From: Limnomonas spitsbergensis
Lineage: Eukaryota > Chlorophyta > Chlorophyceae > Chlamydomonadales
NCBI GenBank assembly: GCA_037349105.1
Contig: JAYJMM010000111.1
Coordinates: 3,235,001-3,299,000 of the forward strand
Reading direction: 5' to 3'
Length of the DNA stretch: 64,000 nt
Below the pieces are notes generated by a model that saw only the letters and a list, made by a program, of their open reading frames with translations, was not told the DNA's origin and did no database searches. The first letter of the stretch is position 1; the number at the start of each line of letters is the position of its first letter. Of this stretch, positions 1 through 12,176 are shown piece by piece. Position numbers and translations under genes: made by a program.

Positions 1-2657
<2,657 letters not shown>

Positions 2658-4813
2658 CACTGGGCTCCGAAATCCGTTCTTGACGAACTTGAAGCCGAAG
2701 CTCTGGCGCATGTTGATGAGGCGGAACCTGGGGAGTGCATGTTGGGGCACTTTCGTCTTTCGGAATTACAGTGGAGTCGCACTGCCTTCCCTCAAAATTA
2801 GAGCTGTTTGGGGTGAAGGATACATTAGCAAGACTTCTTCACAATTTTCAATGCCAGTCTTGGTTGGAAATGGAGACTTGTTGCCATATTTTGCCCCGAT
2901 GCAAGCATTGAATAAATGATTAATTCACACCTGGGGGAAGGCAATTCAAAGCTACAGGTATTTCATAATTTGAATTATTCTGTTTTGTTTGCAGTTTCAT
3001 TGGGCGCCAAGAAGAGGCTCACAGGGATTGCCAGCACCCGCAAAATACGCACACTGTGCTCGTGCCCCAAGGGTTGTGCAAGTTCACATAAGGTTCCCAT
3101 AACGTGTCGTGCAGGTTCACGTAAGTGCACTTTTGTGCACCTTCTTCCTTTCCTGTACCTTGCAAGCACGCCATGCCACGCAAACAAGCCATGCAAGAAA
3201 AAATTGCAAGAAAGCCATATAATCCATGCAAGAAAGCCATATAATCCATGCAAGAAAGCTTGCCATGCAAGCAAGAAAGCCATATAATCCATGCAAGAAA
3301 GCCATATGATCCATGCAAGAAAGCTTGCCATGCAAGCAAGGAAGCCATATAATCCATGCAAGAAAGCCATATCATCCATGCAAGGAAGCCATATAATCCA
3401 TGCAAGAAAGCCATATAATCCATGCAAGAAAGCCATATAATCCATGCAAGAAAGCCATATAATCCATGCAAGGAAGCCATATAATCCATGCAAGAAAGCC
3501 ATATAATCCATGCAAGAAAGCCATATAATCCATGCAAGAAAGCCATATAATCCATGCAAGAAAGCTTGCCATGCAAGCAAGAAAGCCATATAATCCATGC
3601 AAGAAAGCCATATAATCCATGCAAGAAATCTTGTCATGCAAGCAAGAAAGCCATATAATCCATGCAAGAAAGCCATATAATCCATGCAAGAAAGCCATAT
3701 AATCCATGCAAGAAAGCCATATAATCCATGCAAGAAAGCCATATAATCCATGCAAGAAAGCCATATAATCCATGCAAGAAAGCCATATAATCCATGCAAG
3801 AAAGCTTGCCATGCAAGCAAGAAAGCCATATAATCCATGCAAGAAAGCCATATAATCCATACAAGAAATCTTGTCATGCAAGCAAGGAAGCCATATAATC
3901 CATGCAAGAAAGCCATATCATCCATGCAAGGAAGCCATATAATCCATGCAAGAAAGCCATATAATCCATGCAAGAAAGCCATATCATCCATGCAAGAAAG
4001 CTTGCCATGCAAGCAAGAAAGCCATATAATCCATGCAAGAAAGCCATATAATCCATGCAAGAAAGCTTGCCATGCAAGCAAGAAAGCCATATAATCCATG
4101 CAAGAAATTTTGCCATGCAAGCAAGAAAACCATATAATCCATGCAAGGAAGCCATTTAATCCATGCAAGCAAGAAGGCCATATAATCCATGCAAGAAAGC
4201 CCATGTAATCCATGCAAGAAAACTTGTCATGCAAGCAAGCAGGCAGGGTGTGTGGGGGGGGGAAGGCAAGGGATGGAGGGGGGCCTCAATGAAGTGTCTG
4301 CCACAGCATAATCTAACACATACACAATAGCCCTTTCTGAATGGGCACGGCAGTGCCAACCGAAAAACAGAGAATTTGAAGGGAGGAGGCCAAACTAAAT
4401 GTGTCAAGGCCCAGCGAGGGAGAGAAGTTCATCTGTGTGAGTGACCTGTATGTATCCCCCACTCACACTGCCCATCCCCTTCCGAGCCGCATGTGCTCCT
4501 CACTGGTGCTGGCTGCCAGGGCGTACTGGACAGGGACTGACAGGGCAGGGTTTGCAAGGGCGGGGACGTACAACGCCACGACATCCAGCTCAGAGGGAAA
4601 GAGCACGCCCTGCCAGCTGACATTGCACATCTGACCGGGCCGCGTAAATGTGGTGCAGTTGGTGGAGAACTCGTGCATGACGTTCCGGGCCTCAAACGTG
4701 AGGCCATGCAGGTTGCTAGCCATCTGGGTCAGGGGGTGGACGTGCTCCTCATGGCCGAAAGCTATTTGCGATATGAGCGAGAGACATAAAAATAGGCTGG
4801 AGAGGCGCATCAT
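2658..4813 (-). CDS. purple acid phosphatase-like protein, N-terminal part (two exons, 5' end of gene)
   Basis: This would be a secreted or vacuolar metallophosphoesterase releasing phosphate from organic esters; only its N-terminal region is present. Exon 1 is 4813-4467. It opens with two adjacent Met codons and a hydrophobic signal-like stretch (LSSLFLCLSLISQIAFG), followed by a domain resembling the fibronectin-like N-domain of plant PAP1/9/27-type enzymes (VSWQGVLFP, ALYVPA, PVQYALA). The donor GTGAGT is at 4466-4461. Exon 2 is 2727-2658, after CCCCAG, and reads FRLINMRQSFGFKFVKNGF, matching the family's LxFxLINxRxDFxF block. The phases agree (two bases plus one base). A second GTGAGT donor follows at 2657-2652. 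The metal-binding catalytic domain is not seen and would lie further left, past the (CA)n tract. An in-frame Met at 4891 is a less likely start because it would place residues before the signal peptide. The intron of 1,739 bp holds a 22-bp satellite. The family call is fairly firm; gene integrity is unknown. Confidence 0.7.
3214..4241. repeat. 22-bp tandem array inside the phosphatase-like intron
   Basis: About 47 units of 22 bp, containing GCCATATAATCC and ATGCAAGAAA, fill this stretch. Variant units carry GCTTGCCATGCAAGC, a perfect 6+3+6 hairpin, and recur about every 4-10 units. The unit has no CpG. Because 22 is not a multiple of 3, each minus-strand frame reads the same 22-residue hydrophobic peptide (MDYMAFLHGLYGFLAW then IIWLSC), which creates a false open frame of about 400 codons. 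The array lies wholly between the donor at 4466 and the acceptor at 2728 of the phosphatase-like gene. Confidence 0.95.
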
Positions 4814-4969
4814 GCAGGGCTCAAAATTCGGTGTGTCGGGAGAGCCTAGAGGAGCCCTAATGACTCCAGTGGGCATGCCTGCCGTATTCACAACCCGTCA
4901 CGAAACATCGATGTCGATGTTGCAGCGGGTCGATTGGCTTTTGCTTTAAGTACAAAATTGATGGGATTG

Positions 4970-4985
4970 AACTCAATATATAAGT
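4970..4985 (-). promoter_or_regulatory. candidate TATA element upstream of the phosphatase-like gene
   Basis: On the minus strand the sequence reads CTTATATATTGAG, about 165 bases upstream of the proposed start at 4813. The same bases also read TATATAAG on the plus strand, so orientation is ambiguous. The assignment rests on position alone. Confidence 0.3.
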
Positions 4986-5007
4986 GAGACGAAGAGACTA
5001 ACTCACA

Positions 5008-5260
5008 CTAGATCCCCATTATAAGCCTTGACGCGGTCACCAGCATGAGCGCGCCAGCACTGTCTCCGTAAGTGATGCACTGATTAAACTTCGACTTGGC
5101 GGTGTTGAGCACGCTGACGGACATGCGCAAACCAGCCTGTCGCAAATTAATTGGGCCCTGGCATTTTGTGTCATACGGGCAGGACGATGAGTCCGAAGGG
5201 GGAGTACAGCGTCAGCGGCGCAAAAGACCGAATCCACAATTGTAAAACTAAGTTCTTGCT
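5008..5260 (-). other. unassigned exon-like pair, minus strand
   Basis: A stop-free reading from 5136 to the stop at 5008 gives 42 residues (AGLRMSVSVLNTAKS, then YGDSAGALMLV). An upstream reading ending at 5177 gives a hydrophobic segment (APLTLYSPFGLIVLP) before GTATGA. Joining them with GT-AG ends keeps phase 0, but the intron would be only 40 bases, which is unusually short. I recognise no family. It could be the 3' end of a gene divergent in position from the phosphatase, or chance. Confidence 0.22.
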
Positions 5261-5344
5261 TTATGGTGAGTTCCTTGCGCGCTGCGGGGCGTTGACGCAT
5301 GGCAGCAACGCATGTGAAGTTCACATTGTGAACAGCTACGTATA

Positions 5345-6359
5345 GTCTATATTCAAGCTTGGAGAAGGCGCATACAATACACCTTCATCACCACGCAACG
5401 AAAGCTCAACATGCAGCTTGCCCTTTCCTAATCAGGGGGAGAAGCAAGAGCGGAGACCCCAGTCAACACCGGCAAAAAGAGTGAGTCGCCCTCCTCTAGT
5501 TCATGTGCCTTACACCAAGCCGTACCTCTCTACACAGTTGGGGGAAACTTGATAGCGGGGGATAAACTCAGTATGCTTATGAGAGAGGGATTGAAAAGAA
5601 TGGCAATCTAAGTGATTGTGACAAAAAAATATGCCTAGCTACCTGCCATGTTGCACTGATTAGGTAGGTTTGCAATTTTGCATGCCAGCGCCTCAAAGGC
5701 AACGATTGGGGGGGGGCGAAGGGCAATAGAAAAGAATTCCAAAATAAGAATGGCTGCGTGCTACCATGCTGCACAGCTTTGGTACCAGTAAGCGGTATGT
5801 GCGCATGCATGACCCTCGGTGCAGGAAGCCATGAGAAACATGGGAATGGGTGGAGGAACGAAACCAATAGAAGTCTGAAAATAGTGATTCAAAGTTCACT
5901 CTGGATTTCACAGCTCCTTAACGTAATCCTTACACGCCTTCACGCAAAAATGCGTCCCCGAGCTTCAACCTTTCATGAAGGACCACAACGTCACTCCACT
6001 AATGCGTACAAGCCTGCCCGCTGTAGCAAAAACAATTGTGTAAAAACGGTGTCATCCCGCAGCAAGAAAGCACTAGCTACCCTAAACTAGGCCGCAAACT
6101 CTGGCCAAAAGCAAAAGCAGCTACAGTTGGTCTCAGCTGCACAATTGCACATGCATACACCTGGGATGGTTGGAGGCGTGCTACGGAAATGACAGAATAC
6201 GGAAATGAAGCACGCTTGCATGGTGAATGGCAGATGAGGCATGCATGCATATTGGCTACCGGCATAGGCCGTGTTCCGATTCAGAAATGGCGGAAGACAG
6301 GGGGCAGAAATGAGGCGCGCTTGCATGGCGAATGGCGGATGTGGCTTGAGGGTTAAGAC
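5345..6359. other. no gene recognised
   Basis: Short open frames here have no family features. A local direct duplication of a GCTTGCATGG-GAATGGC segment occurs near 6209-6231 and again near 6318-6340, about 110 bases apart. Confidence 0.5.
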
Positions 6360-6364
6360 CAAAC

Positions 6365-6597
6365 CTGAGCCCTAGACCTACATCATCATTCTGGTGGGTA
6401 CTAGGTTCAGGCAGTGCACACACCTGTAAACCCTAAACACCCTAACCCTTGAGCCTAGATCCACACCACCATCATGACCTACGTAGGATTAAGGATACAA
6501 GCATTCCCTGGAACCCTAGACCTTAGACCCACACTTCCATTATGACAGGTCACGGGTTTCAGGCTGTACACAAACCCTCGAACCCTATACCCTAGGT
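6365..6597. repeat. degenerate ~75-85-bp repeat x3 with telomere-like CCCTAA motifs
   Basis: Three diverged copies begin with GAGCCCTAGACC (about 6370), GAGCCTAGATCC (about 6451) and CTTAGACCCACAC (about 6521). Each runs through an ATCAT/ATTATGAC stretch and ends in CCCTAAACACCCTAACCC or CGAACCCTATACCCTAGG. The CCCTAAA pieces match the complement of the plant/algal telomere repeat TTTAGGG. This looks like an old interstitial telomere-like or subtelomeric tract. Confidence 0.6.
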
Positions 6598-6902
6598 CAC
6601 AAGGCCCTCAGCGCCGGGGAGCAGACCCAGGCCTGTGACGGAGACTACCGCCCGCCCTATGCACTGCCGCTGCAGCTGTGCGCCGCACACGGCCATCACT
6701 ATATTAGTAGCCCGTCGCCTGCCACCACTGCCCTCGACCACCGCCTGCCTGGATGAGTGAATGAGTGAAAGTGGATCCGGGGGGAAGTTCGCTTCATGCA
6801 CAATGCATGGTTTTGGCTCATCTATGTGCCGCTGTGTCGATGACGATTAATGCTCCGCCCTGCACACGGCCTCCGGCAGTACGCTGGGTCAAGGGTTCAG
6901 GG

Positions 6903-6965
6903 TCAATGACATTACACCTCTGGGCCCTGTTCAAAAAGGCTCGGCCACGTGGGCGCCCAACTGTC
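6903..6965 (+). mobile_element. solo terminal repeat of the dispersed inverted-repeat element
   Basis: This matches the ends of the element described at 19075-19812: TCAATGACATTACACCTC, then GGGCCCTG, CAAAAAGGCTCGGCC and GTGGGCGCCCAACTGTC. No opposing arm was found nearby, so it looks like a single end or a truncated copy. Confidence 0.7.
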
Positions 6966-7060
6966 ACCCAAGGGCTCAGGGTGCTGTTGGCTAGTGCTGT
7001 GTTCTGGGTCTATGACTCAGAGCACAGCCACCAGCAGTCCGCCTGTCCATGATGATTCAT

Positions 7061-7370
7061 GCCCTTCCCCGCATAGCCCACCAGGAGTCATACCCTTCCC
7101 CGCATAGCCCACCAGGAGTCATGCCCTTCCCCGCATAGCCCACCAGGAGTCATGCCCTTCCCCGCATAGCCCACCAGGAGTCATGCCCTTCCCCGCATAG
7201 CCCACCAGGAGTCATGCCCTTCCCCGCATAGCCCACCAGGAGTCATGCCCTTCCCCGCATAGCCCACCAGGAGTCATGCCCTTCCCCGCATAGCCCACCA
7301 GGAGTCATGCCCTTCCCCGCATAGCCCACCAGGAGTCATGCCCTTCCCCGCATAGCCCACCAGGAGTCCG
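7061..7370. repeat. 31-bp minisatellite, ten copies
   Basis: Ten head-to-tail units start at 7061, 7092, 7123 and so on to 7340. Each contains GCCCTTCCCCGCATAGCCC followed by ACCAGGAGTCAT. All are nearly identical; the second has A for the first G and the last diverges at its 3' end. Diverged relatives of the CAGGAGTC part continue to about 7600, including a ~77-bp duplication (about 7451 and 7527) with TTTACTCA and CTGTCGACAGG-like parts. Confidence 0.95.
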
Positions 7371-7605
7371 CCGTCCGGGCATACAGCCGCCACCAGTAGC
7401 CCATGTGTAGTCCATGCACTGGCAGTCTGCTGTGTCCACACACAGCCATCAGGAGTCTGCCGTATTTACTCAAATCAACCAGCTGGGCACTGTCGACAGG
7501 GATTTCTGCCTCGCCCTGCATACATTAGGAGTCCGCTGTGTTTACTCACATCAACCACCTGGTCACTGTGTCGACAGGTTTTTTTGGCTTGCCCCGCACA
7601 CAGCT

Positions 7606-8058
7606 GCCAGAGGATTGCCGTGTGTGCACACAGCCATATCCATGACTAGTGTAGAGGTGTCCCCGCTTAGCCGTTTCCCCCCCATGAGTATAGGAGGGGG
7701 GTCTTACCGTATTCCGAGAGAATATAACGCCCGCCCAAAACATGTGTCCAAAACGGGCGTCCTAAGAGGAAACAATCATGACCGTCTACCTGCTTTTCCC
7801 CCCCTCCCTCACCTTCCCCCTTCACCCCCCCCTCCCATGCACACACCGCAACCCCTCTCCTCCCGCACAATCCCTTTGATTACACTACCTCCTTGTCCTT
7901 GAGGTGGCCTTGGAATATAGCATCCTCATATTCCTCTATAAAACCCAACTACAAATCCTCTGAATTCCACGTAACTCAAGTTTCTATGTAAGTCCTTAAA
8001 TTCAAGTACCGTACCCAACCCAATCTACTCACTTGCTCGTGCCTGTTGTATTGTGCAG
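7606..8058. other. no gene recognised; C-rich stretch
   Basis: Region with pyrimidine-rich tracts (about 7795-7860) and no family-like reading. It ends at a splice-acceptor-like GTGCAG just before 8059, the start of the degenerate copy of the duplicated exon described with the following gene. Confidence 0.45.
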
Positions 8059-8204
8059 TCTTGCCCCACTGTACCGACACTTACTTCAATGCTCCCTTTG
8101 CCATGGACCTTGGCGAGTGGCCCTACTTGGCCTTACATAACAGCACGTTCGGAACCCTCTGATCCCCCCTCCTCACATCCACCCATGCCTGTTGCATCGC
8201 GCAG

Positions 8205-10472
8205 TCTTGCCCCATCACACCGACGCCTTCGTCAACGCGCCTTTCGCCACGGACCACGGCACGGGCCCTGAGGGTGAGGCCACCGGCAACCGGCTCAGCC
8301 TAGCAGAGAAGAAGAAGAAGGATATTGGAGCATCAAAGGTCGGTCGCCAGTGTCTCGTTTTTTCCGTGGCTCAGCAACCATATAGCTGCTTGGGCTGCCG
8401 ATCCTGGCTTAGTTTGTCCCATATGCAATTTTTGTGACCGAGCAGCTGGGCTCCGAAACAAGCCCTAATCCCGCTAACCAAAACCCAGGCCTTGAAGAGG
8501 CTGGATTCGTAGGCACGCTCTTTGAGGTAAGCAAAATAAGGACTGAGGCCATGGAATCATGTCCCATGTGTACTCCTTGTGGCCATGGAATCATGTCCCA
8601 TGTGTACTCCTTGTGGCCATCGACTCATGTCCCATGTGTACTCCTTGTGGCCATCGACTCATGTCCCATGTGTACTCCTTGTGGCCATGGACTCATGTCC
8701 CATGTGTACTCCTTGTGGCCATGGAATCATGTCCCATGTGTACTCCTTGTGGCCATGGAATCATGTCCCATGTGTACTCCTTGTGGCCATGGACTCATGG
8801 CCCATGTGGACGCCTTGTGGCCATGGACTCATGTCCTATGTGGACGCCTTGTGGCCATGGACTCATGTCCCCTGTGGACTCCTTGTGGCCATGGACTCAT
8901 GTCCCATGTGGACGCCTTGTGGCCATGGACTCATGTCCTATGTGGACTCCTTGTGGCCATGGACTCATGTCCCCTGTGGACTCCTTGTGGCCTTGGACTC
9001 AGGTCCCATGTGGACTCCTTGTGGCCATGGACTCATGTACCCTGTGGACTCCTTGTGGCCATGGACTCATGTCCCCTGTGCACTCATTGTGACCATGGAC
9101 TCATGTCCTCTGTGGACTCCTTGTGGCCATGGACTCATGGCCATGTGGACTCCTTGTGGCCATGGACTCATGTCCCCTGTGGACTCCTTGTGGCCATGGA
9201 CTCATGTCCCATGTGGACTGCGGTCACGGACTCCTTGGGTCACCTGAGTGGGCTCCTGGACCACCTAGGCCCGCCCTGGCCCCTCCTGCCCCCCATAAGC
9301 CCCCACACGCCCCTCCTGCCCCCCCTAGGCCCCACACACCACACACGCCCCTCCTGCCCCCCCATAGGCCCCCACACACCACACACGCCCCTCCTGCCCC
9401 CTAGGCCCACACACACCACACACGCCCCTCCTGCCCCCCATACGCCCTCACACACCACACACGCCCCTCCTGCACCCCCTAGTCCCCCACACACCACACG
9501 CGCCCCTCCTGCCCCCCCTAGGCCCCCACACACCACATACGCCCCTCCTGCCCCCCTCCTAGGCCCCCACACACCACACACGCCCCTCCTGCCCCCCCTA
9601 GGCCCCCACACACCACTTACGCCCCTCCTGCCCCCCCCCCCCTCCCTAGGCCCCCCAGATACCACACACGCCCCTCCTGCCCCCCCTAGGCCCCTACACA
9701 CCGCACACTCCCCTCCGGCCCCCCCTAGGCCCCCACACACCACACACGCCCCTCCTGCCCCCCCTAGGCCCCACACACCACACATGCCCCTCCTGCCCCC
9801 CTAGGCCCCCACACACCACACACGCCCCTCCTGCCCCCTCTCCTTTTGTATATAACTCCTGCCCCTCCCACTTTTCTCTGCCTCCTCCTTTCCACTTAGT
9901 TCCAGACACAGCACCGTCCCTCATACTCCCTCCCCCCCAATGAACCCAGCTCCTGCCCCTCCCGCTTCTGTCGGCGCCTGCCCCTCCCACTCTCCCCCGC
10001 ATACACACCATCCGCCCCGCCTGCACCCCCAACACAGACACAACTCATTCCCCACCCGCATCCGTCCGCATCCTCTCTTCCCGCATACATATCAGTATAT
10101 CACATATCACCCAGATACCCGCCCACTTCCAGCTGCGCACGCACGTGCAATTCCGACCCCTCCTATGCATATCACCCACCTGTTTCCGGCTGCACACGCA
10201 CGTGCATCACCCGACCCTCCCACTCTTACCCCCTACAGGTCGGAATTGCAGAGTACGACTCAGCGGTGTACAGCGGGAATCTTGCCGCGAACGCTGCCAA
10301 CAGCGTCGTGTCTCTGGCCAAGGCGCGGGGCCAAGGCAACAGCCTAATCACGAACCAGGGCGCCTCCATGCGCCGGGGGACAACGCCGGAGCTGCGCTCG
10401 ACGCTGCATACGCCGCTGGGCAGTCAAAGCGCGGCGATGGGGGGCATGGAGGAGCAGCAGCCGGAGGAATGA
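8205..10472 (+). CDS. unrecognised multi-exon gene, 3' part (three exons)
   Basis: Three exons join in consistent phase. Exon a, 8205-8338, follows GCGCAG and ends AAG before a weak donor GTCGGT; it carries a lysine run (EKKKKDIGASK). Exon b, 8446-8526, has 27 codons between GAGCAG and the strong donor GTAAGC (LGSETSPNPANQNPG, GFVGTLFE). Exon c, 10239-10472, follows CCCCCTACAG and encodes 77 residues with Ala/Ser-rich and Gln-rich parts (SAVYSGNLAANAANSVV), ending EEQQPEE and TGA at 10470. I do not recognise a family. The 1.7-kb intron between b and c contains two minisatellites. A diverged copy of exon a begins at 8059, after GTGCAG, but meets a stop near 8159. Upstream exons were not found. 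Exon c is the best supported; exon a is the weakest. Confidence 0.5.
8547..9238. repeat. 34-bp tandem array in an intron
   Basis: About 20 units of 34 bp contain GGCCATGGACTCATGTCCC and TGTGGACTCCTTGT. Early units have TGTGTACTCC and later ones TGTGGACTCC, so the array grades from one variant to the other. It begins 20 bases after the donor at 8527. All three plus-strand frames stay open and give the same 34-residue Cys/Trp/His-rich peptide, so the long open frames are by-products of the period. Confidence 0.95.
9270..9838. repeat. ~39-41-bp C-rich tandem array in the same intron
   Basis: About 14 units combine CGCCCCTCCTGCCCCCC with TAGGCCCCCACACACCACA. Unit length varies because the C run varies. 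It lies between the 34-bp array and the acceptor at 10239. A polypyrimidine-rich tail with CTCCTGCCCCTCCC pieces continues to about 10080. Confidence 0.9.
10131..10216. repeat. short direct duplication before the splice acceptor
   Basis: Two copies of a ~58-bp segment carry GCTGCGCACGCACGTGCA and GCTGCACACGCACGTGCA, each followed by CGACCC-type pyrimidine runs. They sit just upstream of the CCCCCTACAG acceptor. Confidence 0.6.
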
Positions 10473-10927
10473 TTCCGGGGTGGGGAGGGTGGGTAAATAT
10501 AGCTGAGAAATGCTGAAAGGATTGGTGTGTGTTTGGAGGCGTTGTGATATATGGTCCTGAAGCCTGGTCCATAACAAAAAATGTTTGTGATGTATATTTT
10601 AAGCCGGCCAGATTGCTCATCATTCGACCTGGCATGAGGCATGCGCCCAAAGAGCGCGTCTGGGGATGGTAAATATTCAGGATTGGTTCACCAAAATAGT
10701 AGTTGAACCGCATGAGTTAGGCTACCACCAAATCTTATAAAAGAAGGGTCACAGACTCCAAGATGAAGGGCAGATGCATTTCTACATTCATGGAGACCAG
10801 TGTCGAGCTCTGACACTGTTTTTAAGGGACCCTGATATGTTCTCTCCCCATGAGCGTCAGTTTAGTCTGTCGTACTGTCGCTCAGGATGGGTGATCACCG
10901 CCTAGGGTGGCTTGGCCGACACCCTTT
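10473..10927. other. convergent intergenic region
   Basis: Region between the 3' end of the plus-strand gene and the 3' end of the minus-strand H2A-like gene. A 10-bp perfect palindrome GGTGATCACC (about 10890-10899) and a GGGTGGCTTGGCCGACACCC hairpin-capable stretch (about 10904-10923) lie 5-40 bases beyond the H2A-like stop. Palindromes after histone genes are known in volvocine algae, but a match to that element is not shown here. Confidence 0.4.
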
Positions 10928-11310
10928 TTAAAAACGTATTGAGGTGGCAGTTGGTTGAAGAGGCTTGGTTATCAATTCGATGTTTGAGGCACCCAGTTGC
11001 TGCACATCCTCAACGTTGCGGATGGCCAGCTGGATGTGGCGGGGGATGATGCGGTTCTTCTTGTTGTCACGGGCCGCGTTGTCAGCCAGCTCCAGCACCT
11101 CAGCAGCGATGTACTCCAGGACTGCGGCCAGGTAGACTGGGGCACCAGCTCCAATGTGCTCGGCGTATTTGCCCTTCTTCAGGTAGCGGGCGACGCGGCC
11201 AACGGGAAATTGCAGACCGGCCTTGGCGCTGCACGACATACACGGCCTTCTAGCCTCCTGCATGCGGCCTTGCCGCGACCACCACCAGCGGATGTTGTCT
11301 TGACTGCCAT
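10928..11310 (-). pseudogene. histone H2A, frameshifted tail and altered C-terminus
   Basis: H2A pairs with H2B to wrap DNA in the nucleosome. The core is unmistakable: [20 protein letters not shown], then [40 protein letters not shown] and IRN. The start at 11310 ([16 protein letters not shown]) fits an H2A tail, but its frame is one base off from the core; the core frame only has a Met at 11263. After IRN the docking region differs completely: the usual acidic-patch DEEL and LPxI segments are replaced by [15 protein letters not shown] and an unrelated tail to the stop at 10928. Two independent defects argue for a pseudogene. A sequencing error could explain the frameshift but not the lost docking domain. 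A divergent variant is the alternative. Confidence 0.85.
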
Positions 11311-11571
11311 GTTATCGGGAAGAGAGAGAGAGATGTAGAGATGAAGTTGATATTCAGTTTATACATGTTGGAGCCATGGGCTGTTTAAATAGACCGCTCG
11401 AGTGCCGGATCAGCTATCGGTGCCTGCTATCAGACCAGCTATCGGTGCCTGCTGCTGATGATCCGGTCGTCCGAACAAGTTTGAACCTAATGCGAACCTA
11501 ATCGCGACGGACCGTTGGTAGGGAACACAGATCAACAGCCAGATATCTCTCGTATCTCTACAAGCTACAAA
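11311..11571. promoter_or_regulatory. shared divergent promoter of the H2A/H2B-type pair
   Basis: 261 bases separate the two start codons. On the minus strand CTATTTAAA (about 11384-11392) is a good TATA candidate for the H2A side, about 75 bases before its start. Toward the H2B side an 18-base element CAGCTATCGGTGCCTGCT occurs twice in direct orientation (11411-11428 and 11436-11453), 25 bases apart. A GA-rich run (about 11321-11333) lies in the H2A leader. Divergent H2A/H2B pairs sharing one promoter are typical of green algae. Confidence 0.6.
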
Positions 11572-11703
11572 ATGGCACCCAAGGCCGAGATTAATGCACC
11601 TGCCGAGAAGAAGATTGCGAAGAAGGCCGCTGTCAAGAGCACCGATGGCAAGAAGGAAAATAAATCTGGCAAGTCTGTTGAGTCCTACAAGATCTACCTG
11701 TAG
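11572..11703 (+). pseudogene. histone H2B, truncated after the N-terminal tail
   Basis: The reading starts MAPKAE and continues with a Lys/Ala-rich tail (PAEKKIAKKAAVK) to SVESYKIYL, which matches the H2B junction SVETYKIYI at the start of the histone fold. There a double stop TAG TAA follows at 11701. About 90 residues of fold (helices 1 to C) are missing, and the downstream bases do not resume an H2B reading in any frame I checked. It cannot make a nucleosomal H2B. It pairs head-to-head with the damaged H2A, so both members of the pair are broken. An unrecognised intron is less likely because the stop is immediate. Confidence 0.8.
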
Positions 11704-12140
11704 TAACACAGAGCTTGGGCCAGATTGATGGTGGGCGTGGGCAGCTCCAGAATTTGTTAGGAATGCGTAGGGATTGTAAATTATAACTAGCGTTTCCGAT
11801 GCTTGAGAAGATGAGAGATGCGAGCAAATGCTAAGGATCAAAGCCGTTGCGATGCGGACGCATCTTCAAAAGCCACCCTCGTGCCTCCCTCCTCTTTAAA
11901 CAGGTACAGTCACTGCTGGTCCCCATTTCCCCTGCGCCATGTCACATCCGGCCCAACTGAGTAATCAATACGGTCCCCGTCGGTTCCCAACACCCACCTG
12001 ACCCAGATGTGGGACTGCAGACACCCGTTCAAAGGCCACCATGCCCGCCTCCGCTATGTCCACTGCCTATGCAAAGAGTCTCTGGGTGCCGTCAGACTGC
12101 GTGAAGAGTAACAAATAAACTCAGCCGTCTGGTGCTATTC
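11704..12140. other. no gene recognised
   Basis: Unique sequence after the H2B fragment. I see no recognisable exon or RNA gene. Confidence 0.5.
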
Positions 12141-12176
12141 AAGAGTGCGGCATCAACATGATGGGTCAGACCCAGT

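Noticed and set aside
2975..4234. Minus-strand open frame of 419 codons with a hydrophobic 22-residue repeat
   Set aside because: By-product of the 22-bp array; overlapping frames show the same peptide, and it lies in the inferred intron of a better-supported gene.
7414..7902. Plus-strand open frame of 162 codons
   Set aside because: Spans minisatellite remnants and C-rich low-complexity sequence; no domain features.
8434..9804. Plus-strand open frame of 456 codons, Cys/Trp/His-rich then Pro/His-rich
   Set aside because: Only its first part (exon 8446-8526) looks coding. The rest is the 34-bp and C-rich arrays, open in more than one frame, after a strong donor GTAAGC.
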